From assembly GCA_036960565.1 (NCBI GenBank), contig JBALXQ010000020.1, forward strand, positions 1 through 64,000: 64,000 nt of DNA, written 5' to 3'. This stretch comes from Bermanella sp036960565 (GTDB lineage Bacteria > Pseudomonadota > Gammaproteobacteria > Pseudomonadales > Oceanobacteraceae). The position numbers and the translations under genes are program-made. The notes beneath the pieces are model-generated. The model was not told the DNA's origin. It did no database searches and worked only from the letters and a program-made list of their open reading frames with translations. The first letter of the stretch is position 1; every line of letters begins with the position of its first letter. Shown here one piece after another: positions 51,720 to 60,764 of the stretch.

Positions 51720-52655
51720 TTAATCAAAATAGCCGTTGGCGTAATCAATATTGGCCTGCTTAATTTGCGCCGTGGTATTCATCACAAACGGTCCACCCAT
51801 GACAATGTCTTGGTTAATGGACTGACCTGATAAAAATAAAAACTCTCCCGTCACATTGCTAATTGAAAGCTGGTTTAAGTTGCAGCCCTGTAAAGAGCTA
51901 TTTTCAATGAGCAGGCTCTCGTGTTCTTTTAGGGTTTCAGTTTTATTGGCACTCTTATCTGTTGGGTGAACATCCAATGATCCCTTTAATAGGTAAATTA
52001 AAATTCGATCATGGTCTGGATTAATGTCGATGGTGCTGGAGCTTAAGTTTGAATTCTTTATGCCATGAAAAATACAAATATTGGCAAAGGTGCTCACTGG
52101 GCCTTTTATGATATCGCCATATTGATCTAGCTGAGTACCGGCAATGATACGCAGATTGATATGCTCTTTTTCAATAACTGGAATTTGTGACGCTGTAAAA
52201 TTATTCACGCAGGGTTCTGACATTTTTTCTGTGGCAGGGCTGTTCACCCATAATTGAACTTCATTAAGCTCGCCTGTTTTTTCATCGGCCCATATATCCC
52301 CCCCATGACTGATGCCGCGCCCGGCATTCATTTGCTGTACACCTCCGGTGGTTAAGAGCGCGCGACCGTCAAAATTATCTTTATGCAACAGATTACCAGC
52401 CAGCATGATGGTAATGGTTTCAAAGCCTCGGTGGGGGTGCATGTGCCCATCCATGTAATAATCATCAGCCATCTTTTGCGGACCAATGTGATCAAGCAGC
52501 ACAAAGGGGTCGGCATAACTTATCTGCTGAGTAGGAAAGGCCCGTTGACCGCGAGCACCGGGCACCACGCCATCGATAGACTCATGGCCAATTTTTTGCC
52601 ATTTTAAATTTTCAAGCTGGCTAGTATGTGGGGCTTCATTAATAGAATGCTTCAT
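51720..52655 (-). CDS. Pirin family protein with altered metal site
   Basis: A 311-residue bicupin. The metal-site histidines His73 and His75 (HPHRGFETI) and His117 (GRGISHGGD) are present, but the usual Glu two residues after the third His is Gly119. Quercetinase activity and redox sensing are known for some pirins. It overlaps the second pirin gene by 4 bases and ends the azoR-MFS-pirin-pirin operon, so it is presumably needed together with the intact paralogue. Confidence 0.88.
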   Translation of the reverse strand: MKHSINEAPHTSQLENLKWQKIGHESIDGVVPGARGQRAFPTQQISYADPFVLLDHIGPQKMADDYYMDGHMHPHRGFETITIMLAGNLLHKDNFDGRALLTTGGVQQMNAGRGISHGGDIWADEKTGELNEVQLWVNSPATEKMSEPCVNNFTASQIPVIEKEHINLRIIAGTQLDQYGDIIKGPVSTFANICIFHGIKNSNLSSSTIDINPDHDRILIYLLKGSLDVHPTDKSANKTETLKEHESLLIENSSLQGCNLNQLSISNVTGEFLFLSGQSINQDIVMGGPFVMNTTAQIKQANIDYANGYFD

Positions 52656-53521
52656 GCATGTGCTCCGTTGTTTTCTTTCGCCAGCATTTTAATTAAGGCT
52701 TGTTTACTTTTTTGAATATGTGCATTGCCTATTTTTAGGGCTGCCTCATTGGTATGGATTTGACCATAGTGCTGGATTATTTTATGGGGCCAGGGTTCTG
52801 TGAGTGCCACCACAAACTGGCTGTCTTGTAAGGCGGTTATTTTTAACTCATATGAATCTTCATTTAATAATGCTAATTCTTGACTATCAATTCTACCGTT
52901 GGCAATTTCAATAGAGCCAATTCTGGGATAAACGAAACCACGTATCTGTTTTGCTGGCACTTTAAAGTTCCAGTGATCACCGGCTTTTAAATTAACATCA
53001 AGGTAAGTGGCGTTGTGCTTAATTTCTTTTGCTGCCTTAGTACCTTGGTATTCACCCAGAAGCACCCGAGTAATACTGAAATTTTCTTTCACCATAGGGA
53101 TATGTTCTGGCTGCAAATTAAAATAATTAACCGTGTTAATTTCTTCTTCAGGATCCAGCATTAACCACAGCTGCATGATGCCTATCTTTTTCTGAGGCTG
53201 TTTTTTGCCATTATCAAGCGGGAAATAACTCTCCTGATGCCAAACCCCTTTACCCGCAGCCATCCATTGCAATCCCTGGTCGCGAATGATGCCATGATTG
53301 CCGGCGCTGTCTTTATGATGAAGATCCGCATCATAAGGAAAGGTGATGGTGGCGACACCAGAATGAGGGTGCCAGCCAATGATTAAGGGATCGTGAGAGG
53401 GCACACGGCCAGCATCAAACAAAGCAAATGGCGCAAAGTCTTTAAGGTTGTCATTGGTTATATAAGCCGGGTTATTGCCCTGACGATGTATTACTTTCCT
53501 AATTGTTTTTGTTTTCATCAT
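52652..53521 (-). CDS. Pirin family protein with complete metal site
   Basis: A 289-residue bicupin with all four canonical ligands: His51, His53 (HPHSG), His95 and Glu97 (GKGVWHQES). It may act as an iron-dependent oxygenase on flavonoid-like or quinone compounds, or as a redox-sensing protein. It starts 8 bases after the exporter stop codon and its end overlaps the next pirin start, so the two are translationally coupled. Confidence 0.88.
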   Translation of the reverse strand: MMKTKTIRKVIHRQGNNPAYITNDNLKDFAPFALFDAGRVPSHDPLIIGWHPHSGVATITFPYDADLHHKDSAGNHGIIRDQGLQWMAAGKGVWHQESYFPLDNGKKQPQKKIGIMQLWLMLDPEEEINTVNYFNLQPEHIPMVKENFSITRVLLGEYQGTKAAKEIKHNATYLDVNLKAGDHWNFKVPAKQIRGFVYPRIGSIEIANGRIDSQELALLNEDSYELKITALQDSQFVVALTEPWPHKIIQHYGQIHTNEAALKIGNAHIQKSKQALIKMLAKENNGAHA

Positions 53522-53529
53522 AGACCCCT

Positions 53530-54801
53530 TTAAATTTCTTTAGCGACGGTTAAACCTGAATCATTCAGAATTAACAGAGGCTTCTTCATGAGTACCAATA
53601 CAAAGGTGAAGCACAGGATACCGCTAACGGCCATGACAATATTCATAGTCATGGCGGAAGTGCTGGCGGATATGCTCACTAGGGTACTGGCAGCGGCGCC
53701 TATACCAAATTGCAAAACACCATTGATGCCCGACAACATGCCAGCATATTCTTTAGCACTGACAAGGGCACCGGCCATGGCATTGGATGCGGTGAGGCCA
53801 AGACAACCCACATACATGACCACTCCGGTAACCACATAAACCAAACCCAAATCTAGATAGGCCACAACCATTAAATAAATGGAGATGACAAAGATTAAAA
53901 AGCCGCCAAATATTAGCTTTTTAGTGGGGTCTACGTGCCCAAACACTTTAGCATTCAATAAATTCATGCCAATCATGGCAATGGCATTTAAGGCCACTAA
54001 TCCAGCAAACTCATCTGGACTGGCGTTAAAATATTCCATGTAAACAAAAGGGGAACCCGAGACAAAGGCAAATAACCCGGCGAAGGAAAATCCACCGGCA
54101 AAGATATAAGCTAGGGTAGTGGTGTTGCTAAAAATATGTTTATAAGCTTTTAGGAGATTAGATATTTGTAATGGTTTTTTAATGCTTTCAGGGAGTATTT
54201 TTTTAGTCCCGGATTGAAAAAACTGAATGACCAAAAAGGTGATAATAGCGTAAGCGCTTAACACATAAAAAATCATTTCCCAGGAGAAGTTTTTTAATAT
54301 TTGACCACCCACCATGGGCGCGACCATAGGCGCAATCACCACGGCCGACATGATATAAGAGATCACCTTGCTGGAATTGGCGGCGCCACCATCGGCGTCA
54401 GTTTTGTATCTTTGTTGAATCATGGCAAATACCACCACGGATGAGCCAGAGGAAAAGGCTTGCACTGCTCGCCACAGATACAACTTGGTGGTGGTATCAC
54501 TTTGGGCCACAAAAAAACTGGCAATGGCAAAACCCAATAGGCCAAAAATCATTAATCGGCTTTTATCAAAGCTGTCGCTGATGGCGCCAAAGAAAAACTG
54601 ACCGAGGGCAAAACCAAATAAAAATACCGCCACGCTGGCTTCCATAGCATCTATGCTGCTGCCAAAGTGAGCCGCCATGGTAGGCATGGCTGGTAGATAC
54701 ATATCAATGGCCAGAGGCGAAAGTGAAAACACCATGGCCATTAACAAAACAAATAAAACGGTTTGATTATTGTCAGACGTTAACGAATTTGAATTTGCCA
54801 T
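53530..54801 (-). CDS. Bcr/CflA family drug-resistance MFS transporter
   Basis: A 423-residue inner-membrane proton antiporter with about 12 membrane helices. Bcr/CflA signatures include LSPLAIDMYLPAMPTMA in helix 1 and GFALGQFFFGAISDSFDKSR, the MFS A-motif equivalent. It exports drugs or toxic metabolites. It lies 16 bases after azoR and 8 bases before the first pirin gene, hence an operon whose theme is electrophile or quinone defence. Confidence 0.9.
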   Translation of the reverse strand: MANSNSLTSDNNQTVLFVLLMAMVFSLSPLAIDMYLPAMPTMAAHFGSSIDAMEASVAVFLFGFALGQFFFGAISDSFDKSRLMIFGLLGFAIASFFVAQSDTTTKLYLWRAVQAFSSGSSVVVFAMIQQRYKTDADGGAANSSKVISYIMSAVVIAPMVAPMVGGQILKNFSWEMIFYVLSAYAIITFLVIQFFQSGTKKILPESIKKPLQISNLLKAYKHIFSNTTTLAYIFAGGFSFAGLFAFVSGSPFVYMEYFNASPDEFAGLVALNAIAMIGMNLLNAKVFGHVDPTKKLIFGGFLIFVISIYLMVVAYLDLGLVYVVTGVVMYVGCLGLTASNAMAGALVSAKEYAGMLSGINGVLQFGIGAAASTLVSISASTSAMTMNIVMAVSGILCFTFVLVLMKKPLLILNDSGLTVAKEI

Positions 54802-54817
54802 GGGTCTCTCCTTCTAA

Positions 54818-55453
54818 TTAGGCAGGTGTTACAGCTGATGTTAGCTCGGTAACGGCTTGCGCAATTTTTGCTTCGGCGACAGCTCGATTTTTCTCACTCA
54901 CTTCAGGCCCCATGGCTGAGCCTTGTGCTGGAATGAAGGTCACATCTTTAATGCCCAGAAACCCCAAAATATGTTTTAAATACGGGCTTTGAAAATCCAT
55001 GGCCTGCATGAATTCCAAGCTGTAATCACCGCCAGCGCTGGTGATCACATAAGCCTGTTTATCCGTTAATAAACCCTCTGGGCCATTGGCACCATATTGA
55101 AAGGTTAAACCTGCTCTCGATACTTGATCAAAGTAGGCTTTTAAGCCCGAGGTGATGGTGTGGTTATGCATGGCAGAAGCAAGGATAACAATGTCGGCCT
55201 TTATTAATTCTTCTATGAGTTGTTTGCTTTCTATAAGAGCCTCTTTTTGCGCGTTATTGTGTTGATCAGGGGCGCTAAAAAAGGCTGAAATGGCAGTAGC
55301 ACTGAGGTGGCTAGGCGGGTTTGTGCCCAGTTCGCGCACGCTAATATTGAATTGATTACTTTCATCTAGCTGCTGCTGGAAAAGCCCGCTTAGGGCGCTG
55401 GAAACACTGAATTGGCCATTGGGGCTGGAGTTTAAAATGAGGACATTTTTCAT
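54818..55453 (-). CDS. azoR: FMN-dependent NADH-azoreductase / quinone reductase
   Basis: A 211-residue flavodoxin-like enzyme that reduces quinones and azo compounds by two electrons. FMN-binding features: the N-terminal LNSSPNGQFSVSS phosphate loop, MHNHTITSGLKAYFDQVSRA with the GLTFQYGANGPEGLL loop, and TSAGGDYS. It is the first gene of the exporter-pirin operon, preceded by a GlxA-type regulator on the same strand. Confidence 0.9.
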   Translation of the reverse strand: MKNVLILNSSPNGQFSVSSALSGLFQQQLDESNQFNISVRELGTNPPSHLSATAISAFFSAPDQHNNAQKEALIESKQLIEELIKADIVILASAMHNHTITSGLKAYFDQVSRAGLTFQYGANGPEGLLTDKQAYVITSAGGDYSLEFMQAMDFQSPYLKHILGFLGIKDVTFIPAQGSAMGPEVSEKNRAVAEAKIAQAVTELTSAVTPA

Positions 55454-55573
55454 ATATTTTCTCTGCTCTTGAATGCTTGAATTGAGTAGAGAAAGTATAA
55501 ATTGAATACAACCAGAGATTAATGTGGCGAAAGGTGAATGATTGTTTCCATATGACTGTGAATAATACGAGTT

Positions 55574-56569
55574 TTAGGCCGAATTGACCTTCCTGTACTG
55601 GTTAGGTTTCATTTCTGCGTAGCGGTTAAAGGTGCGGGAGAAATAGCTGGCGTCACTAAAGCCTGCCTTATGAGCAATTTCGGCAACGCTGAGGCTGGTG
55701 GTGCGCAGTAATTCCTTGGCCACTTCAATGCGTACTCGCTGTAGGTATTCGCTGGGGTTATCACCCGTTGCGTGTTTGAAGCGTCGTGAAAAATTGCGCG
55801 GGCTCATGCCAATGTCTTGTGCAATGGTTTGAATGCTTAGGCTTTCATGGAAGTGCCGCTCCAAATACTGCTGGGCGGTGAGGATCTGATTATCTTGATG
55901 GTATTTTTGGCCATCAAAACCCATATTAGCCACTGTATAAGAGCGATTGAAACCCAGTAAAAATTCTTCACTGATGCGCCGCGCGATAATTGGGCCATAA
56001 ATTTGCTCGATAATGCTAACAATTAAATCACAACCAGAGGCAATGCCATTGGCGCAGAATATTTGTCCTGCATCTGTGATGGCACTTTGTGGTCGTAATA
56101 AGACTTTTGGGAAGCGTTGCGCAAAGGCCTGTTGAACCGGTGGATAAACAGTGGCGGTTTTATTATTTAATAGGCCGGCCTGGGCGAGGAAAAAAGGCGC
56201 GTTACTCACGGCAGCAATGGGCACCTGATGTTGCTGGGCTTTTATCAGCCAGGGAGACAGCGCCTGATTTTGTTCTAGGATTGTGTCAGTTTGTCCCCAG
56301 TAAGCCCCCAGTAATATGGCATCTGCGCAATGAGGTTGAGTATCTTCAAATTGCACATCGGCTAGTTTTAAATCGGTGGAAATATGGTTACCTGAAAAAC
56401 TGGTGACCCCCTCGCCATTTAAACTCACCAGTTTCACCCAGTCTTTTGCATCTCCTTCTATGCCTTTTTCCATGAGCCGATACGACGATGCCACCCAGCA
56501 TAAATCCTTCATCAAGGCGATGCTCATTTCGACCACGTTTTCTGGCGCATAGATGTAAATTCGTTTCAT
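55574..56569 (-). CDS. GlxA family transcriptional regulator (DJ-1/PfpI domain plus AraC DNA-binding domain)
   Basis: A 331-residue regulator. Residues 1-190 form a class I glutaminase-like DJ-1/PfpI domain; the nucleophile-elbow region AAVSNAPFFLAQAGLL has Asn-Ala where active hydrolases have Cys, so it is likely a sensor. Residues about 230-330 hold the AraC double helix-turn-helix (AQDIGMSPRNFSRRFKHATG, KAGFSDASYFSRTFNRYAEM). Directly upstream of azoR, so probably the activator of the azoR-exporter-pirin operon. Confidence 0.88.
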   Translation of the reverse strand: MKRIYIYAPENVVEMSIALMKDLCWVASSYRLMEKGIEGDAKDWVKLVSLNGEGVTSFSGNHISTDLKLADVQFEDTQPHCADAILLGAYWGQTDTILEQNQALSPWLIKAQQHQVPIAAVSNAPFFLAQAGLLNNKTATVYPPVQQAFAQRFPKVLLRPQSAITDAGQIFCANGIASGCDLIVSIIEQIYGPIIARRISEEFLLGFNRSYTVANMGFDGQKYHQDNQILTAQQYLERHFHESLSIQTIAQDIGMSPRNFSRRFKHATGDNPSEYLQRVRIEVAKELLRTTSLSVAEIAHKAGFSDASYFSRTFNRYAEMKPNQYRKVNSA

Positions 56570-56856
56570 GACTGTCTTTTCTTATTTACTTAAAAACCTG
56601 ATGGGACTTAGAAAATACCCTAAAGGCTCTGAACCAGAACTGACCTAAGAGGATACCAGCATGAGCGCGGTCACTCACTTATTAATCCATTCTATTGGCG
56701 CTGTTGATGGTTTAGTGCATTTGTCTTACTAGCTCTATTCTTTGTCCGATTTGTACTTTGTTTGGAGTGTTTAGCTTCCTAATATGAGGTGGTGCTATTT
56801 ACCCAGGCTTAACAAAAAAGTGATAAGCCGAAAAATTAATTTAAGAGGACATCAGC

Positions 56857-58668
56857 ATGGGCGTTTTGGAGCAGGAAAGAGTGGCTGTAGAAAAGGCTAA
56901 CACGGACGCAGCTTTGGCCTTAACGGGCGAGATTCGTAAAAATGAACGAAGCATGCCGGGTCATAATTTTGGCCGCGATCATTTGCGTGAATGGATGGAT
57001 TTAACTCGGGTAAATGCCTTTAGCCGTAACCCAGATTTTCACCATACCATGGCTTTTCATCTGCCAAACTTTGAACAGGAAAATAAAACAGCCTTTAGTG
57101 AATTTGGCCAACAGGTTTCCACTACTTTGGATGATGCCGTTACCGAAAACGATTTACGCTTTAATCTGCCGCGCATTGATCCCTATAATAAAATTGGCGA
57201 CCGCGTAGATCATGTTGTGCATCACCCTAGTTATAATACCGCCGGCAATATTATTTACGGTACAGGGATTGTTAAAAAACTGGCCACGCTTGGCGGGCTA
57301 AGAGAAGGCATGGGTTATTACTTCTTAGCAAATCATGTGGGGGAAGCCGGGCATAATTGCCCAGTGGTGTGTAACTATGAAACCGCTCGCGCTTTAAAAT
57401 TGGTGGCAGACTTTCCTGGAAAGGCAGAATATCTAGCCAAGCTTGAGCATCCAAATTACGACGATAACTTTACCTCTTCACAATTTTTAACCGAAGTGCA
57501 AGGTGGCTCGGATGTAGGCGCTAACGATACTCGTGCTTGGCAAGATAGCGACGGTCAGTGGTATATTCGCGGCGAAAAATGGTTTTGCTCAAACGCCAAT
57601 GCCGAACTCATGATTATCAGTGCGCGCAGAGACACTGATAAAAAGGGCACGAAGGGTCTTTCCATGTTTTTAATTCCCGCCATTAAGCCCAATGGCGAGC
57701 GTAACCATTTTACCATGCGCCGCTTAAAGGAAAAAATGGGCACCCGTGCTCTGGCATCTGCCGAAATGGATTATCATGATGCGCTGGCCATCCCGATAGG
57801 TGATAACTTTAATTTCATGCTAGAAAAAGTGATTCACCATTCACGTATTTCTCTCGCGGTGGCGGTATTAGGTTTTGCCTCTCGTGCCTACCAGCTATCA
57901 CGCGACTTTGCCCAAACCCGTTATGCCTTTGGTACCCCCATTGAAAACTATCCATTGGTGAAAGAAAATCTAGCCCATATTAAAGCGGATATGACCGTGA
58001 GTCTTTCGGGTACTTTTTCACTGATTGCACTGCAAGACCGAATTGATTTACAAGAACACGCTCAAGTATCGATGGACAGCGACATGGTGGCTTTCTCGCG
58101 CTTAATGTCAAACATTGGCAAGAGTGTTATCTCCAAGCGTAATGTCGATAACGTACATCATTGTGTGGATGGTATTGGTGGTAATGGTGCCATTGAAAAC
58201 ACCTCAAGTATGCCAAGGTTGTTGCGTGACAGTATCATTCTCGAAAACTGGGAAGGCACCCATAACACGCTTTACATGCAAACCATTCGTGATATTCAGC
58301 GCTATCAACATGATGAAATTTACTTACGGGTAATGAATCAAAAGATATCAGAAATGGATGCCAGTTTAACGCTTGAGAAAAGTAATGCACTGAAGTCACT
58401 TGCGCAATTGAAAAATAAACTTGAAGCATTTAAGGCCTCTTCGGATGAACTAAAGACCCTTAAGGTTGCCAGTATCGTCACCCAAATGGCTGATCTATTC
58501 TATTATGTGTCGGCCATTCAGGAAGGGCATGATCAGCTTAAAACCAGACAATCTTCAAGCAAGTTAAATTGTGCTGCATTATTTTTCCGTAAACATTTAC
58601 AGACTGAAGAAAAGGCAGTTGATGATGAATACTTAAAATTGTGTTCAGAGATTATTGCAAAGGACTAG
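56857..58668 (+). CDS. Acyl-CoA dehydrogenase, long AidB-like type
   Basis: A 603-residue flavoenzyme. The N-terminal helical region, the mid-protein FLTEVQGGSDVGAND and IRGEKWFCSN stretches, and the FAD-site GGNGAIENTSSMPRLLRDS are as in the AidB branch of acyl-CoA dehydrogenases. The likely catalytic base is Glu in ILENWEGTHN. About 80 extra C-terminal residues are coiled-coil-like. Oxidation of an acyl-CoA is likely; substrate unknown. TTAAGAGG precedes the ATG. Ended by a strong terminator. Confidence 0.88.
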   Translation: MGVLEQERVAVEKANTDAALALTGEIRKNERSMPGHNFGRDHLREWMDLTRVNAFSRNPDFHHTMAFHLPNFEQENKTAFSEFGQQVSTTLDDAVTENDLRFNLPRIDPYNKIGDRVDHVVHHPSYNTAGNIIYGTGIVKKLATLGGLREGMGYYFLANHVGEAGHNCPVVCNYETARALKLVADFPGKAEYLAKLEHPNYDDNFTSSQFLTEVQGGSDVGANDTRAWQDSDGQWYIRGEKWFCSNANAELMIISARRDTDKKGTKGLSMFLIPAIKPNGERNHFTMRRLKEKMGTRALASAEMDYHDALAIPIGDNFNFMLEKVIHHSRISLAVAVLGFASRAYQLSRDFAQTRYAFGTPIENYPLVKENLAHIKADMTVSLSGTFSLIALQDRIDLQEHAQVSMDSDMVAFSRLMSNIGKSVISKRNVDNVHHCVDGIGGNGAIENTSSMPRLLRDSIILENWEGTHNTLYMQTIRDIQRYQHDEIYLRVMNQKISEMDASLTLEKSNALKSLAQLKNKLEAFKASSDELKTLKVASIVTQMADLFYYVSAIQEGHDQLKTRQSSSKLNCAALFFRKHLQTEEKAVDDEYLKLCSEIIAKD

Positions 58669-58697
58669 TTTAAATTAGAATAGAACCTTTCATAAAT

Positions 58698-58739
58698 AAA
58701 AAAACCTCGCTTCAATCTATTTGAAGCGAGGCTTTTTTA
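58698..58739. terminator. Bidirectional terminator after the acyl-CoA dehydrogenase gene
   Basis: Perfect 11-base-pair stem CCTCGCTTCAA / TTGAAGCGAGG with a 5-base loop, flanked by a run of A on the left and GCTTTTTT on the right. It also serves the convergent YceI gene. Confidence 0.92.
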
Positions 58740-58757
58740 TATTGTTTTACTGAACAC

Positions 58758-59342
58758 CTATTGTTGACGAATGCCTTCGATGTTTAGCAGCATTTCAAGA
58801 GAACCTGAGGCAGGCCCTAGGGTGTTGGCAATATTGAAGTCTTCAAGTTTTAAAGTGGTGGTGCCTTCAAAACCAGCACGATAGCTGCCCCAAGGATCAT
58901 TGCCTTCGCCAATGCGGCTAACGTCAATGGTGATGGTTTTATCAACACCATGCATGTTTAGGTTACCCGTAACCACACCGCTATCTCCTTCTATTTTCAT
59001 TGAAGTACTCTTAAAAGTGGCGCTAGGATATTTGCTTACATTTAAAAAATCCTTACCCTTAAGGTGCTTATCACGCTCGGCATGATTGGTATCTAGGCTA
59101 CGGGTGTCAATGTTCACGAGGATAGAGGATTGTTTGGTATTATCTTTGTCGTATTCAAACGAGCCATCAAACTTTTCAAACTGTCCCACCAACCAGCTGT
59201 AACCCAAATGCTTAATTTTAAATTGCACAAAGGCGTGAGCACCCTTAGTGTCTATGGCGTAGCTGGCCGCTTGTGATTGTATGGCTAGGCTGGTAAGCGC
59301 TAACGATAATAAAAGGGTCTTCATTGTCTTTAGATTATTCAT
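58758..59342 (-). CDS. YceI family periplasmic lipid-binding protein
   Basis: A 194-residue exported lipocalin-like protein, signal peptide ending near QSQAAS (residue 26). The family pattern includes YAIDTKGAHAFVQFKIKHLG at the mature start, HLKGKDFLNVSKYPSATFKS in the middle and GNLNMHGVDKTI. The family binds isoprenoid quinones or similar lipids in a hydrophobic pocket. It is downstream of the exported isochorismatase-like gene on the same strand. Confidence 0.92.
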   Translation of the reverse strand: MNNLKTMKTLLLSLALTSLAIQSQAASYAIDTKGAHAFVQFKIKHLGYSWLVGQFEKFDGSFEYDKDNTKQSSILVNIDTRSLDTNHAERDKHLKGKDFLNVSKYPSATFKSTSMKIEGDSGVVTGNLNMHGVDKTITIDVSRIGEGNDPWGSYRAGFEGTTTLKLEDFNIANTLGPASGSLEMLLNIEGIRQQ

Positions 59343-59399
59343 AGGGTTTCCGTTAATTTATCTAGGTTATTTATGTGTTTTTCGTGCGTATGGAGTGGC

Positions 59400-60158
59400 T
59401 TATTGCCAGCCTTTGTCTGGGTCCATCTTAAATAGGTGCTCTAAAAAAATGCGGGTGGTCTGGTGTTCGGTGCCGCGACGAGCGTGGTCTCGTTGAAGTT
59501 CGGCCAGTACCACGTTCCAGGTAATGGGTTTTACGCCAGCTTGAATCATGCGCTTCATGCCGTTTTCGTGGGAAAGTTGAGTGATGCTACCCACAGTGTC
59601 TTCCGGTACCAACACTTCATAACCATTCATGGAAGCTTCTATGGCCGGGTAAGCCAGGCAGACGTCTGTCCACAAACCGCCCATGATTAATTTCTTACGG
59701 CCAGTGGCGGCGATGGCGGCCACAAATTCAGGTTCTTCCCAAGCATTTACATTCGTGCGATCGATAATGACGGCATCAGGTGCCCATTTTTTAAGGTCTT
59801 CCAAGAAAGGCTTGGAGCTATTTAGACCCACACCCACGTGGGAAAAAATAATGGGTAGTTTAAAGTGCACCGCTGATTTAATAAGACCTATGGTGTTGTT
59901 CATTAGGGTTTCGTGATCAATGCTTTTTACGCCCATCAATATATGGGGTTGATAATCAATGAGCACCAAGGCCGCATTAGTGGGTGAGATAAAAGGGTCT
60001 TCACTGGCTGCCCGATGTGGCGTGCCCAGATAGTTGTCAGGATACTGGCCCACGCCGTTTACGGTTTTAATGTCGACGATCTGCTCTGCGCTGACGCTAG
60101 CACCTAGGCCAAGCATCAGCATGGCACTACTAATAAAAGTGATGAGTAATTTTCTCAT
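59400..60158 (-). CDS. Exported isochorismatase-family cysteine hydrolase
   Basis: A 252-residue isochorismatase-fold protein with an N-terminal signal peptide (MRKLLITFISSAMLMLGLGA, cleavage near SVSAE). This is unusual for a mostly cytosolic family. Catalytic Asp is in LVLIDYQPH and catalytic Cys in LWTDVCLAYPA, as in YcaC-like members. The C-terminal 40 residues (NVVLAELQRDHAR onward) are also YcaC-like. The substrate is unknown. It forms a group with the VOC gene upstream and the YceI gene downstream. Confidence 0.85.
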   Translation of the reverse strand: MRKLLITFISSAMLMLGLGASVSAEQIVDIKTVNGVGQYPDNYLGTPHRAASEDPFISPTNAALVLIDYQPHILMGVKSIDHETLMNNTIGLIKSAVHFKLPIIFSHVGVGLNSSKPFLEDLKKWAPDAVIIDRTNVNAWEEPEFVAAIAATGRKKLIMGGLWTDVCLAYPAIEASMNGYEVLVPEDTVGSITQLSHENGMKRMIQAGVKPITWNVVLAELQRDHARRGTEHQTTRIFLEHLFKMDPDKGWQ

Positions 60159-60200
60159 GTAACGGTTCTCCTTATTTTTAATGGAATATCAAATAATAAT

Positions 60201-60617
60201 TTAACGGAATGCTCCAAGGCCTTTGTATTCGATAAACTCGATGACATTCTGGTCTGGGTCACGAATAAAGAATGACGTTCCGGTAGGGTGTTGCATGGGG
60301 CCGCCACTGAGTTTTACCCCCAAGGCTGTGAGTTCGTCGATGACTTGTTGGGCATCCGTTACTTCCAGTGCCACATGGGTATAACCCGTGTATTTGGTTG
60401 GGACATCCATGAGCTGATTAGCGATATCGTTCTGATTGGCGTTCAAAATAAAATTAATATTGATGCCGCAAGGGTGCTCAACAATGGCCACGGGCTCAGG
60501 GCCACCTGGACCGGTTATGTATTTGAAGCCCAGTTGCGCATAAAAATCACCGGCCACTTCAAAGTTGCTGACGCGTAAACCGATGTGATTGATTCGAGTA
60601 ATGGCCTTCATATTCAT
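60201..60617 (-). CDS. Single-domain VOC (glyoxalase-like) protein
   Basis: A 138-residue VOC-superfamily protein; repeated beta-alpha-beta-beta-beta modules are visible. Potential metal ligands: His in INHIGLRVSN, His in GYTHVALEVTD and Glu in DPDQNVIEFIEYKG. It could be a lyase, isomerase or resistance protein. First gene of the group with the isochorismatase-like and YceI genes, divergent from the LysR gene, which probably controls it. Confidence 0.87.
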   Translation of the reverse strand: MNMKAITRINHIGLRVSNFEVAGDFYAQLGFKYITGPGGPEPVAIVEHPCGININFILNANQNDIANQLMDVPTKYTGYTHVALEVTDAQQVIDELTALGVKLSGGPMQHPTGTSFFIRDPDQNVIEFIEYKGLGAFR

Positions 60618-60764
60618 CTACCCAGTTAGCGACTGATTGGAATGACTCCATGTTAGATTAAGTGTCAATATTGATTAATGGGGTAAATGTGTAATCATTG
60701 TATCCATATGGCTTGTAATAGAATGATCTTGATTGGTAAGTGCTGTGGCTCATAGGAGAAAGAT

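Noticed and set aside
60655..60680. AGTGTCAATATTG before the LysR gene as a fifth GTGTCAATT site
   Set aside because: It matches only eight of nine positions and has no nearby TGACA/TGTCA dyad, so it was left out of the motif set.
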